Shown piece after piece: positions 12,261 to 23,852 of a stretch of 64,000 nucleotides of DNA (position 1 is the stretch's first letter; each line of letters opens with the position of its first letter). Both the position numbers and the translations under genes were made by a program. The notes beneath the pieces are model-generated. The model did not search any database. It was given only the letters and a program-made list of their open reading frames with translations, and was not told the DNA's origin. The stretch is from Blasia pusilla (lineage: Eukaryota; Marchantiophyta; Marchantiopsida; Blasiales). The DNA lies in NCBI GenBank assembly GCA_050084515.1, contig CM114271.1:10850001-10914000 (forward strand), written 5' to 3'.

Positions 12261-13240
12261 AGAATAAACATAACGGAAAGACTCCATTTATTTAGGAGCA
12301 CCTTCTGTTATGTTGTATTGGAGAAATGAAAGGATTTCTTCAATAGCTTCCAGAAATAATGGAAAAGGTCTTGAAAGGAAGACTTATTACACAAGCTCTA
12401 GTCAAATAAAGGATGGAATACCTTCCTTTAACTATGGTTGAAGGTAAAATGTTATTCTTCTAATTATCAATGAGTATTGTAGCATCATTTCTAATCAAAG
12501 TAGAATGTCTGTAAACTTATTATGTCTGATACCAAAGCCAAGTAAGTATATCATGAATTGTTGTTTCATGCACTTATGTCCTTGCTTTGGAGACCAGAAA
12601 AAATTGTCTAATGCTCATAACAAGTATTCATATGCCACATATGAAAACGAATACACTTGTTCACACATATGGGTGTATAGTGAGCAGAAAGTTGCCCAAA
12701 TGTAGTTGCCTCAAGAAGAGTATCATCTGTGTGGTATTGAGCAATATTATTGTCTCCCACAATGTAGAGTGATGTGGACCACATTGAAAAGTCAAGAAGA
12801 AGATTTCTTTCAACTTCTGAAAGCAGGCCTAAACTCTAAAGTAGTAATGAAAGAAAATAAAGTAGACTATGCCGCCATTTCTAAGAGAAAAAAATATAGA
12901 TTTATATTCTATCCTTGTGGCCAAAATCTCGAGGTGATCATTCTTTTGAACATATTCCATGCCCAAACAACAAATTTCTTCATGAGAAAACAACCCCATT
13001 CGTTTCTCTAATGATTATATCTGCAAGCTATCTTGTATATCCTACAAAGATCATCTATTTCAATGTAGCACCTCAACCTGCAATCCAACTCCACCTGAGA
13101 ACACAAAGCCACATCCATTCATCATCTTTAGAATTATATCTAAGTAGCTCTTTCGTTTTGATACATGATATCTACAATAGGAATATACTTTAAAAAGCAA
13201 GATGGTTGAAAGAGGTGAAAAAACTAAATCAAACGGTACC
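12261..13240. other. AT-rich intergenic DNA, no gene seen
   Basis: Only short ORFs without protein character on either strand. It lies downstream of the BED-finger gene on the minus strand. Confidence 0.4.
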
Positions 13241-15817
13241 TCAATGTCTTCTCCGCTTCTGCCCTGCATTTGATTTTCCATATATATTGTTCTTCTTTGC
13301 TCGGCGAGTGGGAGGAGTAGCCAACATCTCTTCAAGAACTTCAGACCTTGACTTGCCTAGATCTCTACATTCCTCCATGGTGGGAGATAATCCAGTATGT
13401 CGTTGGATGGTCTTAGACCTTTTCAAGCTTTCATCCACAAGAAGAGTTGTATTTGTCTCAACCATGACCTGAGTAAAATGGAGTTGGGATGCACTTGGTA
13501 GCTCATCCTCCATGTTCTCACATTCTACTGCATTTGCTACTTGGGTCATGGATGGAGGCATGGTCCATTCTTCATTAATCTCATTTAGCTCCCTTAATAT
13601 ATGAGTATCAGATATGGGATCTAAATCCTCCACTTCAGTGGAAACCCCCCCTCTTGTAGAATCTTCCACTTCTTCTTGCAGTGAGACACTCTTCTTCCTT
13701 GCTGCATATGAGGATGCAACTTTCAACAAGTTCTTTTTCAAAGTAAGAAGGTCCTGAGAAGAAGGTCCCATGCTCACGCCATCAAGATGAGCATGACAAT
13801 CCTCACCTACTATAGTTGAATTCTTGAGAGAATCCAAATCTGTATTCACCGGAGTAACAAAGCTATGCTCGGGAGGAATCTTTGAGATGTGATGGTTAAC
13901 ACTATCTACAATGTCACACAATGAATCCACAAAATGTAAAGACTCAGATGTATCAACATGTATGTGACCAAGTCCAACAACATGTGTTGTCTCTCCTAAG
14001 TCATCCACGAGCTTTTCACTCACCTCTATCAAGCTGCCCATTCTGGACCCATCAGTCGGAATGCCTTCCATATTTGGACCATCATCTCCAACAGGTTCAT
14101 GAGTGGATGGAATGCATGGCACTTCTTCTAATGGTGTAGGAATAGAGGAAACTTCCACTGATACGGAAGTGCTTCCAACATCCAAAATTCCTACCTGAAT
14201 GGGATCCAAACCACCTTGTATGGATATGGTGGAAACAGGAGTTTGAGTAACTCCTATATGTGAGGTAGGACTTTCCCCAAATAAATCTCTATCTCCATGA
14301 TATGGACTTGTGCTCAAAGAACTGAAATCTGGAGTTTTCCTTTGTGGTGAGGTATTGGTGCTCTTTCCAGTAACCTCACACGGATGAGTATGAGGATCTA
14401 TGCTAACACATGATGGAATGCCTTCCATGCCTCTAACTGTAGGTTGCACTAATGGTTCTCCTACATCATCTTCATCTACCTCCATGGAAATAGGGATCTC
14501 TATAGGCACCGTGGAAGAGCCATTACCAACCTCATGCCTCACTCTCTTCTTGAGCCTTTTGAAGACTCGTGGTAATCTCTCCTCAGATGCAATGGTTCCT
14601 CCCATGGATCTGGTCCGCATAGCTCTTCGTCTCGGCTCCTATGGCTCTTTATGGACATCCTGGTCCTGTCCCATCTCCTCAACCAGAATAGGACTCCTCC
14701 GTGTAACACAATCATGAACCATCTTAGAAGACCTTCGTGGGTGCAAAACTTCAAAGTCACTACTACGTTGAGAGTTATCTGATGTAGAAGTGGACGAGGT
14801 ACAGGACTTATTGGAGCTACCTCCAACTCCAGATTGATGTACACTCTTTCTAGACCATTGAAGATCTACATCTATCTTCTCTTTGGGCACATACCTACAT
14901 GCCCTTTCCTCACAAACCTCCTTCACTTTATCTGAATTCCTCTTCTCCAACCATTCTCGATATTGTTGCTTTGCCATGAAGTCTGAGTATTTTTCCTGAT
15001 CTCTTTCAAGCCAACCCATCAAGTTTTGCTTCTTCCTAGCTATCCAAGCAATTGTCTCCCTCACTTGCTGATCTCTCTCAATAGAATATTCAGAAGGAAG
15101 CAAATCCAAGTCTACACCCCCTTTCTTCTCCACCACCCCCCATAGTTTCTTCACCAAGTGAAGGTGTACAAAATATTCCTTGCCCCTTCCAATCAAATCT
15201 GTAGATGTAGGATCACTTGCTCTCTCAATGGCAGCCACGCATCCCAACACCACCATCTTCATCGTGGCATTGCTTGATTGGCACTCACGAACTCTCAAAA
15301 TACAATGCCCATACTTTTTGTTGTCTAAGAGCTCTTCCCAATCATCAATGGCAAAACACTGCTGAAGATCACACTCCATCAAAGCCAACAAGGATGGCTT
15401 CTTTCCCAAGTGAGGGATTCTAGGACGTTCTTTAATTGCTAACCATCTCTCTGAATGAAATTGGCGCAATCGATATAATTTCTCCCTTCTCATTTTTTCC
15501 TCTCTCTTGGTTGCATCACCAAGTTTCCTCAACTTCTCTTGCTCTCTTTGGGAATCACTAATCTGCCTTTTACCGCCCTTTGTAGGGTCCATAGGAGGTC
15601 TATCCGCATGTTCCGATGGAACTAAGTAGCATTGTTCCAGGTTTGGATGCTTCTTAATCAAGTGTTGGTTTCACTTTGTCTTGTTCTTGGCAGAGAACAT
15701 ACGGTTGCAAACCAAGCATATCCACTTGGTGCCATCATGTAAATATCTCCAATACGTATTCTCCCCCAAAGAAACACCACATATAGCTCGAGAGAGATCT
15801 GGATTTGAAGTAGACAT
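13241..15817 (-). pseudogene. BED-type zinc-finger protein, about 858 codons, two in-frame stops
   Basis: One frame runs from ATG 15817 to the stop at 13241, interrupted by only two stop codons: TGA near 15675 and TAG at 14639-14641. A BED finger sits at residues about 25-55: W..Y then CLVCNRMFSAKNK, ending HLIKKH (C-x2-C..H-x4-H). The first stop falls between its Cys and His pairs, where WNQH would be natural (TGG to TGA). After it come a basic K/R/E-rich coiled coil (about 70-110), a helical domain with conserved-looking Cys and Trp (about 110-260), a serine-rich tail, a long acidic low-complexity region, and a basic C-terminus (GQKRRR) like a nuclear signal. BED fingers are chromatin-binding modules often found with hAT-type transposons, but no transposase domain is visible. 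Either stops read through, or a recently dead gene. Confidence 0.62.
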
Positions 15818-17068
15818 AGAGATATCACTCTTGAGACACATTGAATTCTAGAGAAAAAGTCACAAAACAACAATTTTATTTACTTCTGAGGGAGAGAGAA
15901 AGAGAACTTTTTTGGCTGTCAAAGATGTATACTACATCTACTGTGTGAGATAAATATGATGAAAGGCCCATCTATGGTGAACGTGCATGGTGGCAAAAGC
16001 TAAGAGAGCTCAGCCAATGCCGACAGGAAAGGGGAAGGTACTAATTCCAAATTCCTCTTCGATTTGCTTCTTTAAGTTAATTCTGCTTTTAAGCTATTGA
16101 ATCATGAGTGTGTATTGTTTGTCCTCTGCAGCTGAAGCTTCGAAGATGAGATGGTTGAGCACCTCATCAGCTACATCTCCTCCATCTCCACTCTAACTGG
16201 TTTCAGATATGTCATCTTTCATGGACATTTCCAAAACGTCCTCGTCTGCATGGAGCAGCTTGAGAGCTGGCTCACTGTACCATTCATAATGGATATCTTC
16301 CACAGTTCTGGTTCAGCATCTATGTGCAGCTTGCACATAGACGTACTGATATTTGCAATAGCCGACCAAATATCGTTTGTAAGGACATGATATCTCTGCA
16401 GGGACAACAAATTGACCATTTATAGGGACATATACTGATCTGGAGAGGATCGCTAACAGGACCAGTCTCTTAGGCATTGTACAAGTTCCGATTGTCAAGA
16501 CACGAAGTAGAGGTTCCTCAAGTTCTGATCTGCAGATCAGTTCCTTGAGGAACTTGTCTTGTTCTGGAGAGGATTGCTAGCAGGACCAGTCTCTTAGGCA
16601 TTGTACAAGTTCCGATTGTCAAGACACGAAGTAGAGGTTCCTCAAGTTCCGATTGTCAAGACATGAAGTAGAGGTTCCTCAAGTTCCGATTGTCCAGATC
16701 AGTACTCAAGGAACTGATCTTGTTCCTTGAGGAACCTCAAGCTCCTCTCCAAAACAGAACAAGACAATCTGCAAATCAGTTCCTTGAGGAACCTTTTACT
16801 CAAGGAACAAGATCAGTTCCTTGAGTACTGATCAAGTTTAGATTGTCCAGATCAGTACTCAAGTAGAGGTTCCTCAAGGAACAAGATCAATTCCTTGAGG
16901 AACCTCTACTGCAACTTCCGGGGGCCATGAAATGTGTGAATTTAGTAGTCAAGAAATCCTAATAGAGACTAAAAGACAAACCTACAGAAGTCGATTCTCT
17001 TCTCTTTTCTTGAGAAATTGGCAGGTCGTTCACAGGTTTCTCCAAATCATTTTCCGTGTTCAGATCGG
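15818..17068. other. Intergenic with one possible minus-strand exon
   Basis: Minus strand about 16419-16150 reads open except for one stop (near 16219) with protein-like composition (DIWSAIANISTSMCKLHI). It may be a gene fragment; family unknown. The right part is the hairpin-rich repeat listed separately. Confidence 0.3.
16438..16915. repeat. Hairpin-rich repeat cluster
   Basis: The segment starting CTGGAGAGGAT is duplicated (about 16440 and 16563, period about 123 bp). Both copies contain GTTCCGATTGTCAAGACACG and AGTAGAGGTTCCTCAAGTTC. The words GTTCCTTGAGGAAC and AGTACTCAAGGAAC, near-perfect palindromes, recur about ten times to 16910. The RNA of either strand would fold extensively. Confidence 0.75.
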
Positions 17069-17704
17069 CTATTTCATGTGAGTGGTTTCAACGAGTGTCT
17101 TCTTCTCTGGAGGATCCTCTCTCACCAATGAGGCACCAATGGCCTCGGCACTCTGGTTCTCCTCGATATGGATGCTGTAGCGAGAGTCGAATGTGAGACT
17201 TCGTGCATTCCCGATTCTGTCAACTACTCGAACTGGAAGCCCGAGATGGTAAATCGAGGATGCGATTTGTGACCTTCCCCGCCTTCGAACAATGAGAGGG
17301 TCCTCAATGACCCTCAAAGCTCTTGCAAACGCAGGGGCCAGGATAAATCTCTGCTGGTTATCATGCTTGAATCCGCTCTGAGTAGAGAACATCTGAGGTA
17401 ACTCTATCATGAAATTTTGGGGGAGCCCCTCTCTTATGTAGCTGGATTGATCGTTCATAATATTCATGAGATCATTGGTTGTGTTTTGTCGGATTCTTAC
17501 ATCCGTAGTATTGATGCAGATAGTCAATGCTATTATGATCCCGCGGAGAATTATCTTTGGTCGGTACCAAGTCCAACGGATATCCTCATCACGGAGCCAA
17601 AACACATCATTTGAGTTGAAGCTTCCCAAAATATGAAGACTTAAGTCCGAAAGTAACTGGAGGGCTCCTTGGAAATGAGGATGACTAGTGTAGCTAGCGT
17701 TCAT
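17069..17704 (-). CDS. Hypothetical protein, 211 aa
   Basis: Open from ATG 17704. Composition is protein-like, with hydrophobic beta/alpha alternation. A hydrophobic stretch at about residues 50-66 (IILRGIIIALTI) could be buried or membrane-associated. A basic patch (IVRRRGRSQ) lies near residue 140, and the C-terminus is charged. No family recognised. It may be a single intact exon of a larger gene; the region downstream on this strand is hairpin repeat. An incidental ORF is possible. Confidence 0.35.
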   Translation of the reverse strand: MNASYTSHPHFQGALQLLSDLSLHILGSFNSNDVFWLRDEDIRWTWYRPKIILRGIIIALTICINTTDVRIRQNTTNDLMNIMNDQSSYIREGLPQNFMIELPQMFSTQSGFKHDNQQRFILAPAFARALRVIEDPLIVRRRGRSQIASSIYHLGLPVRVVDRIGNARSLTFDSRYSIHIEENQSAEAIGASLVREDPPEKKTLVETTHMK

Positions 17705-18499
17705 AACTGAAGTGAAGCAGGAGATACGTCTGATGTACGAGGTTGGAATTGGGATCTTGCATGGGTTGTGGTTCTTCCTCTACTTCAGTCTATACCTGCC
17801 GGTTCTCTGGAGTAGGACACGGCCAGAGTCTGGTTTCGTACTCTTGATCAGGAAGAGTGAAAAGGCATTCTAGAGAGAAAGTGAAAAATAACACGGGAAA
17901 CAGTAAGAATAAATTCACCCACCAAAAAGCGACAAGGGAAGGGTAAGGGGAAAAGCACACAGTGTTCAAATGAATTTCTACGTAAACAAACCCACGTAAT
18001 GGCACGTCACAAGCCAGAATAAGTAGAGGGATCTTACCGCCTTCAAAAGCGATCGCTTCCCAAGTTCGGGTCCAATTTCAGATAGACTTTATGTTTGTAC
18101 TCACTTCTTTCTGGATCTTCTTTCCACGATTCAACTTAGAGGCCTTTGTATCCGGCTTTGTATCCCCTGCGCATCCTCTTCGAATCCCCTCCGGATTGGT
18201 CTCCAAACTTAGGGAAATTCTTGACACAGAATAATACTAAGTGACAAGACACCCCACGAGACACAGACCGGATCTCACGAAAGCCATTCTTGCAATTTTC
18301 ATCAAGCCACTGTAGGAATCTTATGTACTTACCTTTTGAAGAAGCTTGATTCCAACTTCAATCTCGGAGAGCCTCGATGTGACGTTGAGCACGAAAGCGG
18401 CATGAGTTCATTAAGCCCTAAACGTGCTACGGTAAGTGTTTGTTTCAACGAACGTCGTAAGGGTGTCCGAGTCGGGATTAGTTTGGGACGTAAGCATTC
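17705..18499. other. Intergenic, no gene seen
   Basis: No recognisable coding or RNA gene on either strand. Confidence 0.35.
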
Positions 18500-18632
18500 T
18501 AACGATGGTCCTGTAAGCATTCTGACCACTCGGAAGGGTTTCCATGGTCCAGTAAGCATTTTGACCACTCGGAAGGGTTTCCATGGTCCTGTAAGCATTC
18601 TGACAACTCCGGAAGGGTTTCCATGGGATTTG
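18500..18632. repeat. 39-bp minisatellite, three copies plus partial
   Basis: GTAAGCATTCTGACCACTCG followed by GAAGGGTTTCCATGGTCC repeats in direct orientation at about 18511, 18550 and 18592, with a few substitutions and a one-base insertion in the last copy. As 39 is divisible by three, every frame reads a 13-residue repeat (plus strand: GPVSILTTRKGFH). No independent sign of coding is seen. Confidence 0.8.
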
Positions 18633-21358
18633 AGGTCCAAAATGAAATTTCGTCGTTTAGGGTTCCTCTCAGACATTGGATCTCAACTACCTCCATCTCC
18701 ACCGTCTACGTAAAATGCAGCCTGATTGGTTAATACTTTGGTGCGGTGGATCAACTCCTACAGAATGCTAAAATTTCATTGGCCAATGGAGGGATCGGCA
18801 GTCCACACCTGAAATATATTTCCGGACTTAGAGTTCATTCTCACCGCCTTAGCAACCATATGAGCATTGATGATCGTTCGTACGCATGTGAACGTGCATG
18901 CCTACCATGGATGCACATGATGAATATCGGCCAAGAGCATGACCATGGATATCCGGTATGTATGGGGGTCGAGGGATAACTATGGGGGTCCAGGGGAAAG
19001 TCCGATATCCGACCTAGAGGGCGGATATTTAGAGGTCGGTCGGAAGAAAGTTCCCGGCTGACTGGCGCGACCCGAGTAACAGGTTGGGAGAGGGGATCGC
19101 GGGTAAGTAGGGGAGGTAGGGGGGGTTCCGGGGGTTCTAGAGGACCAGGGCCCATAGCAATAAAGGCTCTGAGTTCTCGGTTTATCGAGAGCCGTTTTTG
19201 GGCGAAGTACTAGACGTTCGGTTGAATGCGAGGTGCCCGAAGAGGTGGGCCCCCATCTCTTGCTGCCGGATGTCTGGTCCATTTTCTCATTTATTGCTAT
19301 GTATTTAATATGGTACTTAGCAAAATTAAATGTATTTGGACGTAATTGTAAGTCGTTCATATTTTACGGTAAAATTCTAAGATGACATTGCGAGACCTAC
19401 CTCCCGTATTATGAGACATCCTAATGTTGGAATGGAATGCCGCGGATATCAGTCATAAATGTTGCCATGGCATGGGGATGTTTATGAAGCATACATGGGA
19501 ACGATATCATGTACATGACCTCCATGCTAACCCGCAAGCCCACAAAAATTGCTCTAAAAAGTGTTGACCTTCTTCTTCTTTCTCTCCATCTTATGGGTGG
19601 CAAACGGGAGCTTGTGAGCTGACGTGTACTTGTCCAACCAATAGAAATTTATGTTGGAGATCCGTGTAAGCAACCAATCATGACTTGAGGATGAATCACC
19701 TCTAACGGTCGTCACAGCCCAACCATTGGATGGAAGCTGAGAACGATCTGATGGCAAAAAATTGTGTATCAATAGAATGGCTTCTGACATCATCGAATGA
19801 CCTCCTTCCTTCGCAAATCCTAAGCTCATTTACCAACGTTTTCTTAGTGGACTACTCACGGAATGGTTTCCCAAGATTGGAATGGTCTTTGATCTTTGGA
19901 ATGGTTTCTGTCGAACATCGCACATTGAAATTGTTGAATCTTCTTCTAATAAGGGCTTTCTCATCTACCAGGTTATTGCTAGGAGTAGCCAATTCATTGT
20001 TTGCTACATCTTTGACTAGACACGAGGGAGTATTCGTGAAAGCTACTAACGCTCGGTATCCCATTTGCAAAGTGTTAAAGGTCTGAGTACACGACGAATG
20101 CATGTTTGTGGTTGGAAATTTTTTTATTGTAATGCTTTCTGCCACACATTGCGATCTGCAAAAGCACTCAAAATTTTGTTCATGAGATGTTTCATCTGAC
20201 TTTTTAGGTCACTTCTTAGCCTCGCTAAAGGCCTTGGCTGGTGAGGACACTAGTTCCAGGCAGACGTGCTTCAACGAAGCGGACCGGTATGAGCTACTAG
20301 GGTATGTATCTTTTTTCTTTTTTCTTCCATGCACTCAAAGAAGCTTTGGCGGGGCTTGCTTGCGTGCGTTTGTTGGGACGGGCATTATGTTTACTAATTG
20401 AGTCATCAAATTGCTGAGGATATATAGAGCACTCCTCTGCAATTGTGAGAATTCTGAGCGGTGTGGTAAAATATGTGTACGCTCCATGGTGGATGTTTTT
20501 TTTTCCATTTTTCTTAGCCAACGTCTTCCTGCAATGAGCAATGTTCTTGAGGGTTTAGAAAGTGCATTTGTTCACAAGATGTAGTTGGGAAGGATAAGCC
20601 AATTCTCTTGAGTGTGAACTTATGAAAATTTTGGTGCTCATGTTGAGGTACTCCAAGAGTTTTCCACTCTTCCGCTCCTACTCATCTATAATATCTTGTC
20701 TCACGCAAGCCACATTGTATCGTTCTTGATCTAGACTTGCAGCCTTGTGATTAAGAAAGTCTCTATGGAACTAATTTATGCACACCTTTGAATGTTGGTG
20801 GCCGCACTCCCTAGTCATTGGTATGTGTATGCTCCTCTGTGTACATCTTCTTTGAATCAAACATTGAATCCACTATATTGATTGTGCACGATTTTTTTCA
20901 AGGTTGTTCAACTGAAGTTGTTTGATCATGAATGCACAAGTTATAATAGCACTCTTTGTTGAGGGGTAACTCAAAACGGACTCTTAAACCTCTCACATAG
21001 CTCTACACATAGGAAGTGAGGATGCGCAAAGTGTTTCAACACTAAAATTAAAAATCCACAAACATTCTTTCATATTGCGATGTTCATTTGTTGTTGTCTC
21101 AATGCTGGAAGAAGACATAAAAAAGGCTCATCAATTCCTTGTTGTAAGAAATTGTTGCTACACGCAATTCCGTGCAACAATGTGGGGAAGGGGTTTGGCA
21201 TCTTTGTTGGGAGAGTTGGTTTTGTTGTGCAGCGGTTCTAAAGAATTGAAAAGGGAGTTGATTGGATGGACAGAAGCCATGCAGTGCTTCATGATGCAAC
21301 TCCTTGATCACCTTATGCATGTGCATGTATCAGGGTTGGTTGACACTTGGTCTAGACC
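18633..21358. other. Intergenic; G-rich patch, one possible exon
   Basis: A G-run patch (about 18964-19155) includes GGGGAGGTAGGGGGGG then TTCCGGGGG, a possible G-quadruplex. A short open segment, about 20206-20299 plus, is bounded by an AG and a GT and reads HFLASLKALAGEDTSS. It could be an orphan exon, unassigned. Nothing else recognisable. Confidence 0.3.
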
Positions 21359-22840
21359 TTAGAGGGATTTTAATTGCCACAAGTCTCCATCCGGTGAATC
21401 CGCCATCCAATCTCTTACTCTCAAGGCTTGTAGGGAGCATTCCACCAATCTGTATGGAGCAATGAGCACTGCATTGCAAATCAAATCGATGGTCCCTACC
21501 TGCTCCAAGTCTTGCACCCCTAGAAACGAAATATCCCTCAATAGGGAACTCTGGTACCCTTGTATGGCGAACGCAAACAACAAGTTCGGAAAACGGAGGC
21601 ATAATTGTGGCACATGTTGTAGTGAAACGCGCCTCGCAACCTCATCAAGCTCAACATACAAATACTGATGCACGCGGAGTCCTGCTTGCAAAATAGCAGC
21701 CAACCTAGTGTTAATCCCTCCAAAGAGATCCAATACTCGAATACCCTCCTCTAGGATGCGCCACACAATTGGTGTGGTGTCCAAAGGTATCATCGTAGCA
21801 CTCTCGGCTACCTCGAGTTCCTTTGATCCGTCACGCTCTGGTGCAAATGTCTCACTCCATGCCATATACACGTGCTCATTGACCAAGCATCAAAGCTCCT
21901 CACTCAAGCCCCACATCGGCACCTCGCCTCCACAGAATGATGCGGCTACCATAACACTCCTCTCCCTAGAATAAGGGGGCATGGCTATGTCATTTGCATG
22001 GACATGCCCGTCAATCAAATCACTAGGCCACGTTAGGGCGCTGCTAAGTACTGTTAATGTCACCATCTCTCTTGGCCGTCACTCGATCATTCCACCTGTG
22101 AATCGAACGGGTAGTGAGCTAAGTCGCCCATGAATTGACTGCTTTCTTGCTTTATAGGATGCTGACTCCTACCAGTAATCTAGGGAAAATCCCATTGGGT
22201 ATAACACTGCTCCACCAACCAAGACATCATAGGACTCCGCATCGGTTACTATCGCCTTGGATCGCACCATGGACTCATCTGATGGATGTCCCAAGTGAAT
22301 CCTCACCATAACCTTATGTCGGGTCATAAATTCCATTGTACTCACTCCATCCAAGGATATATGTATCCTGAATGGGCTATGCTCCACATTGGCCCTCGTC
22401 ACGCCCAATCACGTAAATTCCGCCTTCCCCAACATCAGGGGTTGCGCTCCTGAATCCAACAAGATGCGTTGTGGACTAAAAAATCTGCCTCCTGGACTCA
22501 CCAACTAGAAGACTTCTCCCTCGTTATCCAGCAAGACAACACATGGCGACACCATGGCACGCTCTATAGCGGGTCTAGTGGGCATCTTTGCCATCCTAGC
22601 AGCCCCAACTTGCCATGACTCTAAGGTGGATGGCCCGAGCATAGGCTCCAAGGATAGGTCCACCGCCTTCTCTACAATCACCTCTAATTGTAACGCATGA
22701 ACATCAACTCCATGCTCACATAGGGTAGCAGGTAGGCGGAAAACCTCGGCATGCATACCTCTTGACGTCATAACATCGGAACCATAAAACAATGGGGTGC
22801 AATACATAGCAGTGGCTTCCCCCAACAACATACTCGACAT
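21359..22840 (-). pseudogene. Ty3/gypsy pol fragment: aspartic protease plus C5 cytosine methyltransferase-like domain
   Basis: One frame runs 22840 to 21359 with five in-frame stops (for example 22505, 22169 and three TGA). A retropepsin lies near 22440: LLDSGAQPLML is the D-S-G active site, and YDVLVGGAVLYPMGF is the usual protease C-terminal block (about 22195-22240). About 150 codons later comes VLDLFGGINTRLAAILQAG (about 21725-21665), motif I of C5-DNA methyltransferases, followed by YVELDEVARR with the motif II acidic residue, and DLEQVGTIDLI leading toward motif IV. The expected Pro-Cys catalytic loop is not present, and the sequence diverges after about 21440, so the domain is truncated. 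Reverse transcriptase, RNase H and integrase are absent on this side. Capture of C5 methyltransferases by retrotransposons is known in dinoflagellates and charophyte algae. The product would methylate cytosine in DNA if complete. Confidence 0.72.
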
Positions 22841-23342
22841 GGGCTTTACATGAGCTTATGCAGTAGGAGTCATTGCACTCGCTTCTCCTATCACCCTCCG
22901 TGTTTGCACACCCACAACATCGATCCTTCGGGAACTTTGATCAAGACCCATCAATGGGGTCCTCATCGACTCGGACACCGTGAAAGACTAAGGAAGCCGG
23001 GTCTATTTCCTGGCCTCCCCTCTTTGCGGATCCAACTCTCCAATTGCTCCACGCGTAACAACAACGGCTATCTCATCTGTACAGCTACGCACATCCAACC
23101 AGGATCCTCCATATCTGTGGCTGCTCCATAAGACGTCGATGCCACTGATCCAACATCGGGTAATCTCAATGCCATGGCGGCAATCTACTACTGTAATTGT
23201 TGTATCTTAACGACAATCCCAATCTCATGCCCGACGTTTCCCTCGATGCATCTAGGTTGTAGACAACTACCTCCTCCACAAAACTCCCCCATCCTCGCAG
23301 GCGAATCCACCTCCTTGTCCCCCAATAGGACCACCTGGTGCA
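22841..23342 (-). pseudogene. Probable gag tail / gag-protease linker of the methyltransferase gypsy element
   Basis: Lies directly upstream of the protease frame and has several stops. Low-complexity G/P/C-rich text is consistent with the end of gag, but no zinc knuckle could be proven. It abuts the palindrome array that marks the edge of the A1 insertion. Confidence 0.3.
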
Positions 23343-23806
23343 GACGGGTTGCAAGCAGAAAAGCATTTTAGAAAAAAACCGCCTTCAACTCGTCAACAAG
23401 CAGCAAAACATTTTTGAAAAAATCCCCTTACAACCTGTTGGCAAACAACTTTCCTTTGCCAATGTTCTTGCAACCCGTCGGAATCCGACAAGTTGCAAGA
23501 TGATTTTTCCTCGCAAAAAGTCACTTGCAACCCATCGGATTCCGACGGGTTGCAAGATGAACTTTTTTCGCAGAAAAGTAACTTACAACCCGTCAGATTC
23601 TGAAGGGTTGCAAGATGATATTCTTTCACAAATAAGTTACTTGCAACTTGTCGGATTCCAACGAGTTGCAAGACGGACTTTTTTTTGCAAAAAACTAGCT
23701 CGCAAGCGGTCGGATTCAAAGAGTCTGCAATGTGATGCAACTTGTCAATTTCGACGAGTTGCTTTACCTACCTATTTTGCAACACATATGATTCCAAGGG
23801 GTTGCA
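23343..23806. repeat. Palindrome array 1 (27-bp palindromes, 57-bp period)
   Basis: Clear palindromes start at 23470, 23527, 23585 and 23643, with more decayed ones before and after to 23806. Period is 57-59 bp. Arms are variants of GCAACCCGTCGGA and TCCGACGGGTTGC. The spacer (AAGATGATTTTTCCTCGC then AAAAAGT) is shared only within this array. It lies just downstream of the A1 splice donor at 23853, that is, in an intron or 3' flank of A1. Confidence 0.85.
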
Positions 23807-23852
23807 ACCTCACACTTGGACCACATACTTGGAAAAAATGGAGAAAACTCAC

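Noticed and set aside
18336-18713. 125-aa ORF on the plus strand
   Set aside because: Most of it is the 39-bp minisatellite, and an overlapping ORF is equally open on the other strand; no family or start context supports it.
21440-21520. Pro-Cys catalytic loop of the C5 methyltransferase
   Set aside because: Searched in all three frames after DLEQVGTIDLI; no PCQ-like motif found, so the domain is called truncated.
23343-23806. CRISPR array (regular palindromic repeats with spacers)
   Set aside because: Spacers within the array are near copies of each other rather than unique, similar arrays lie in introns, and no cas genes exist; the setting is eukaryotic.
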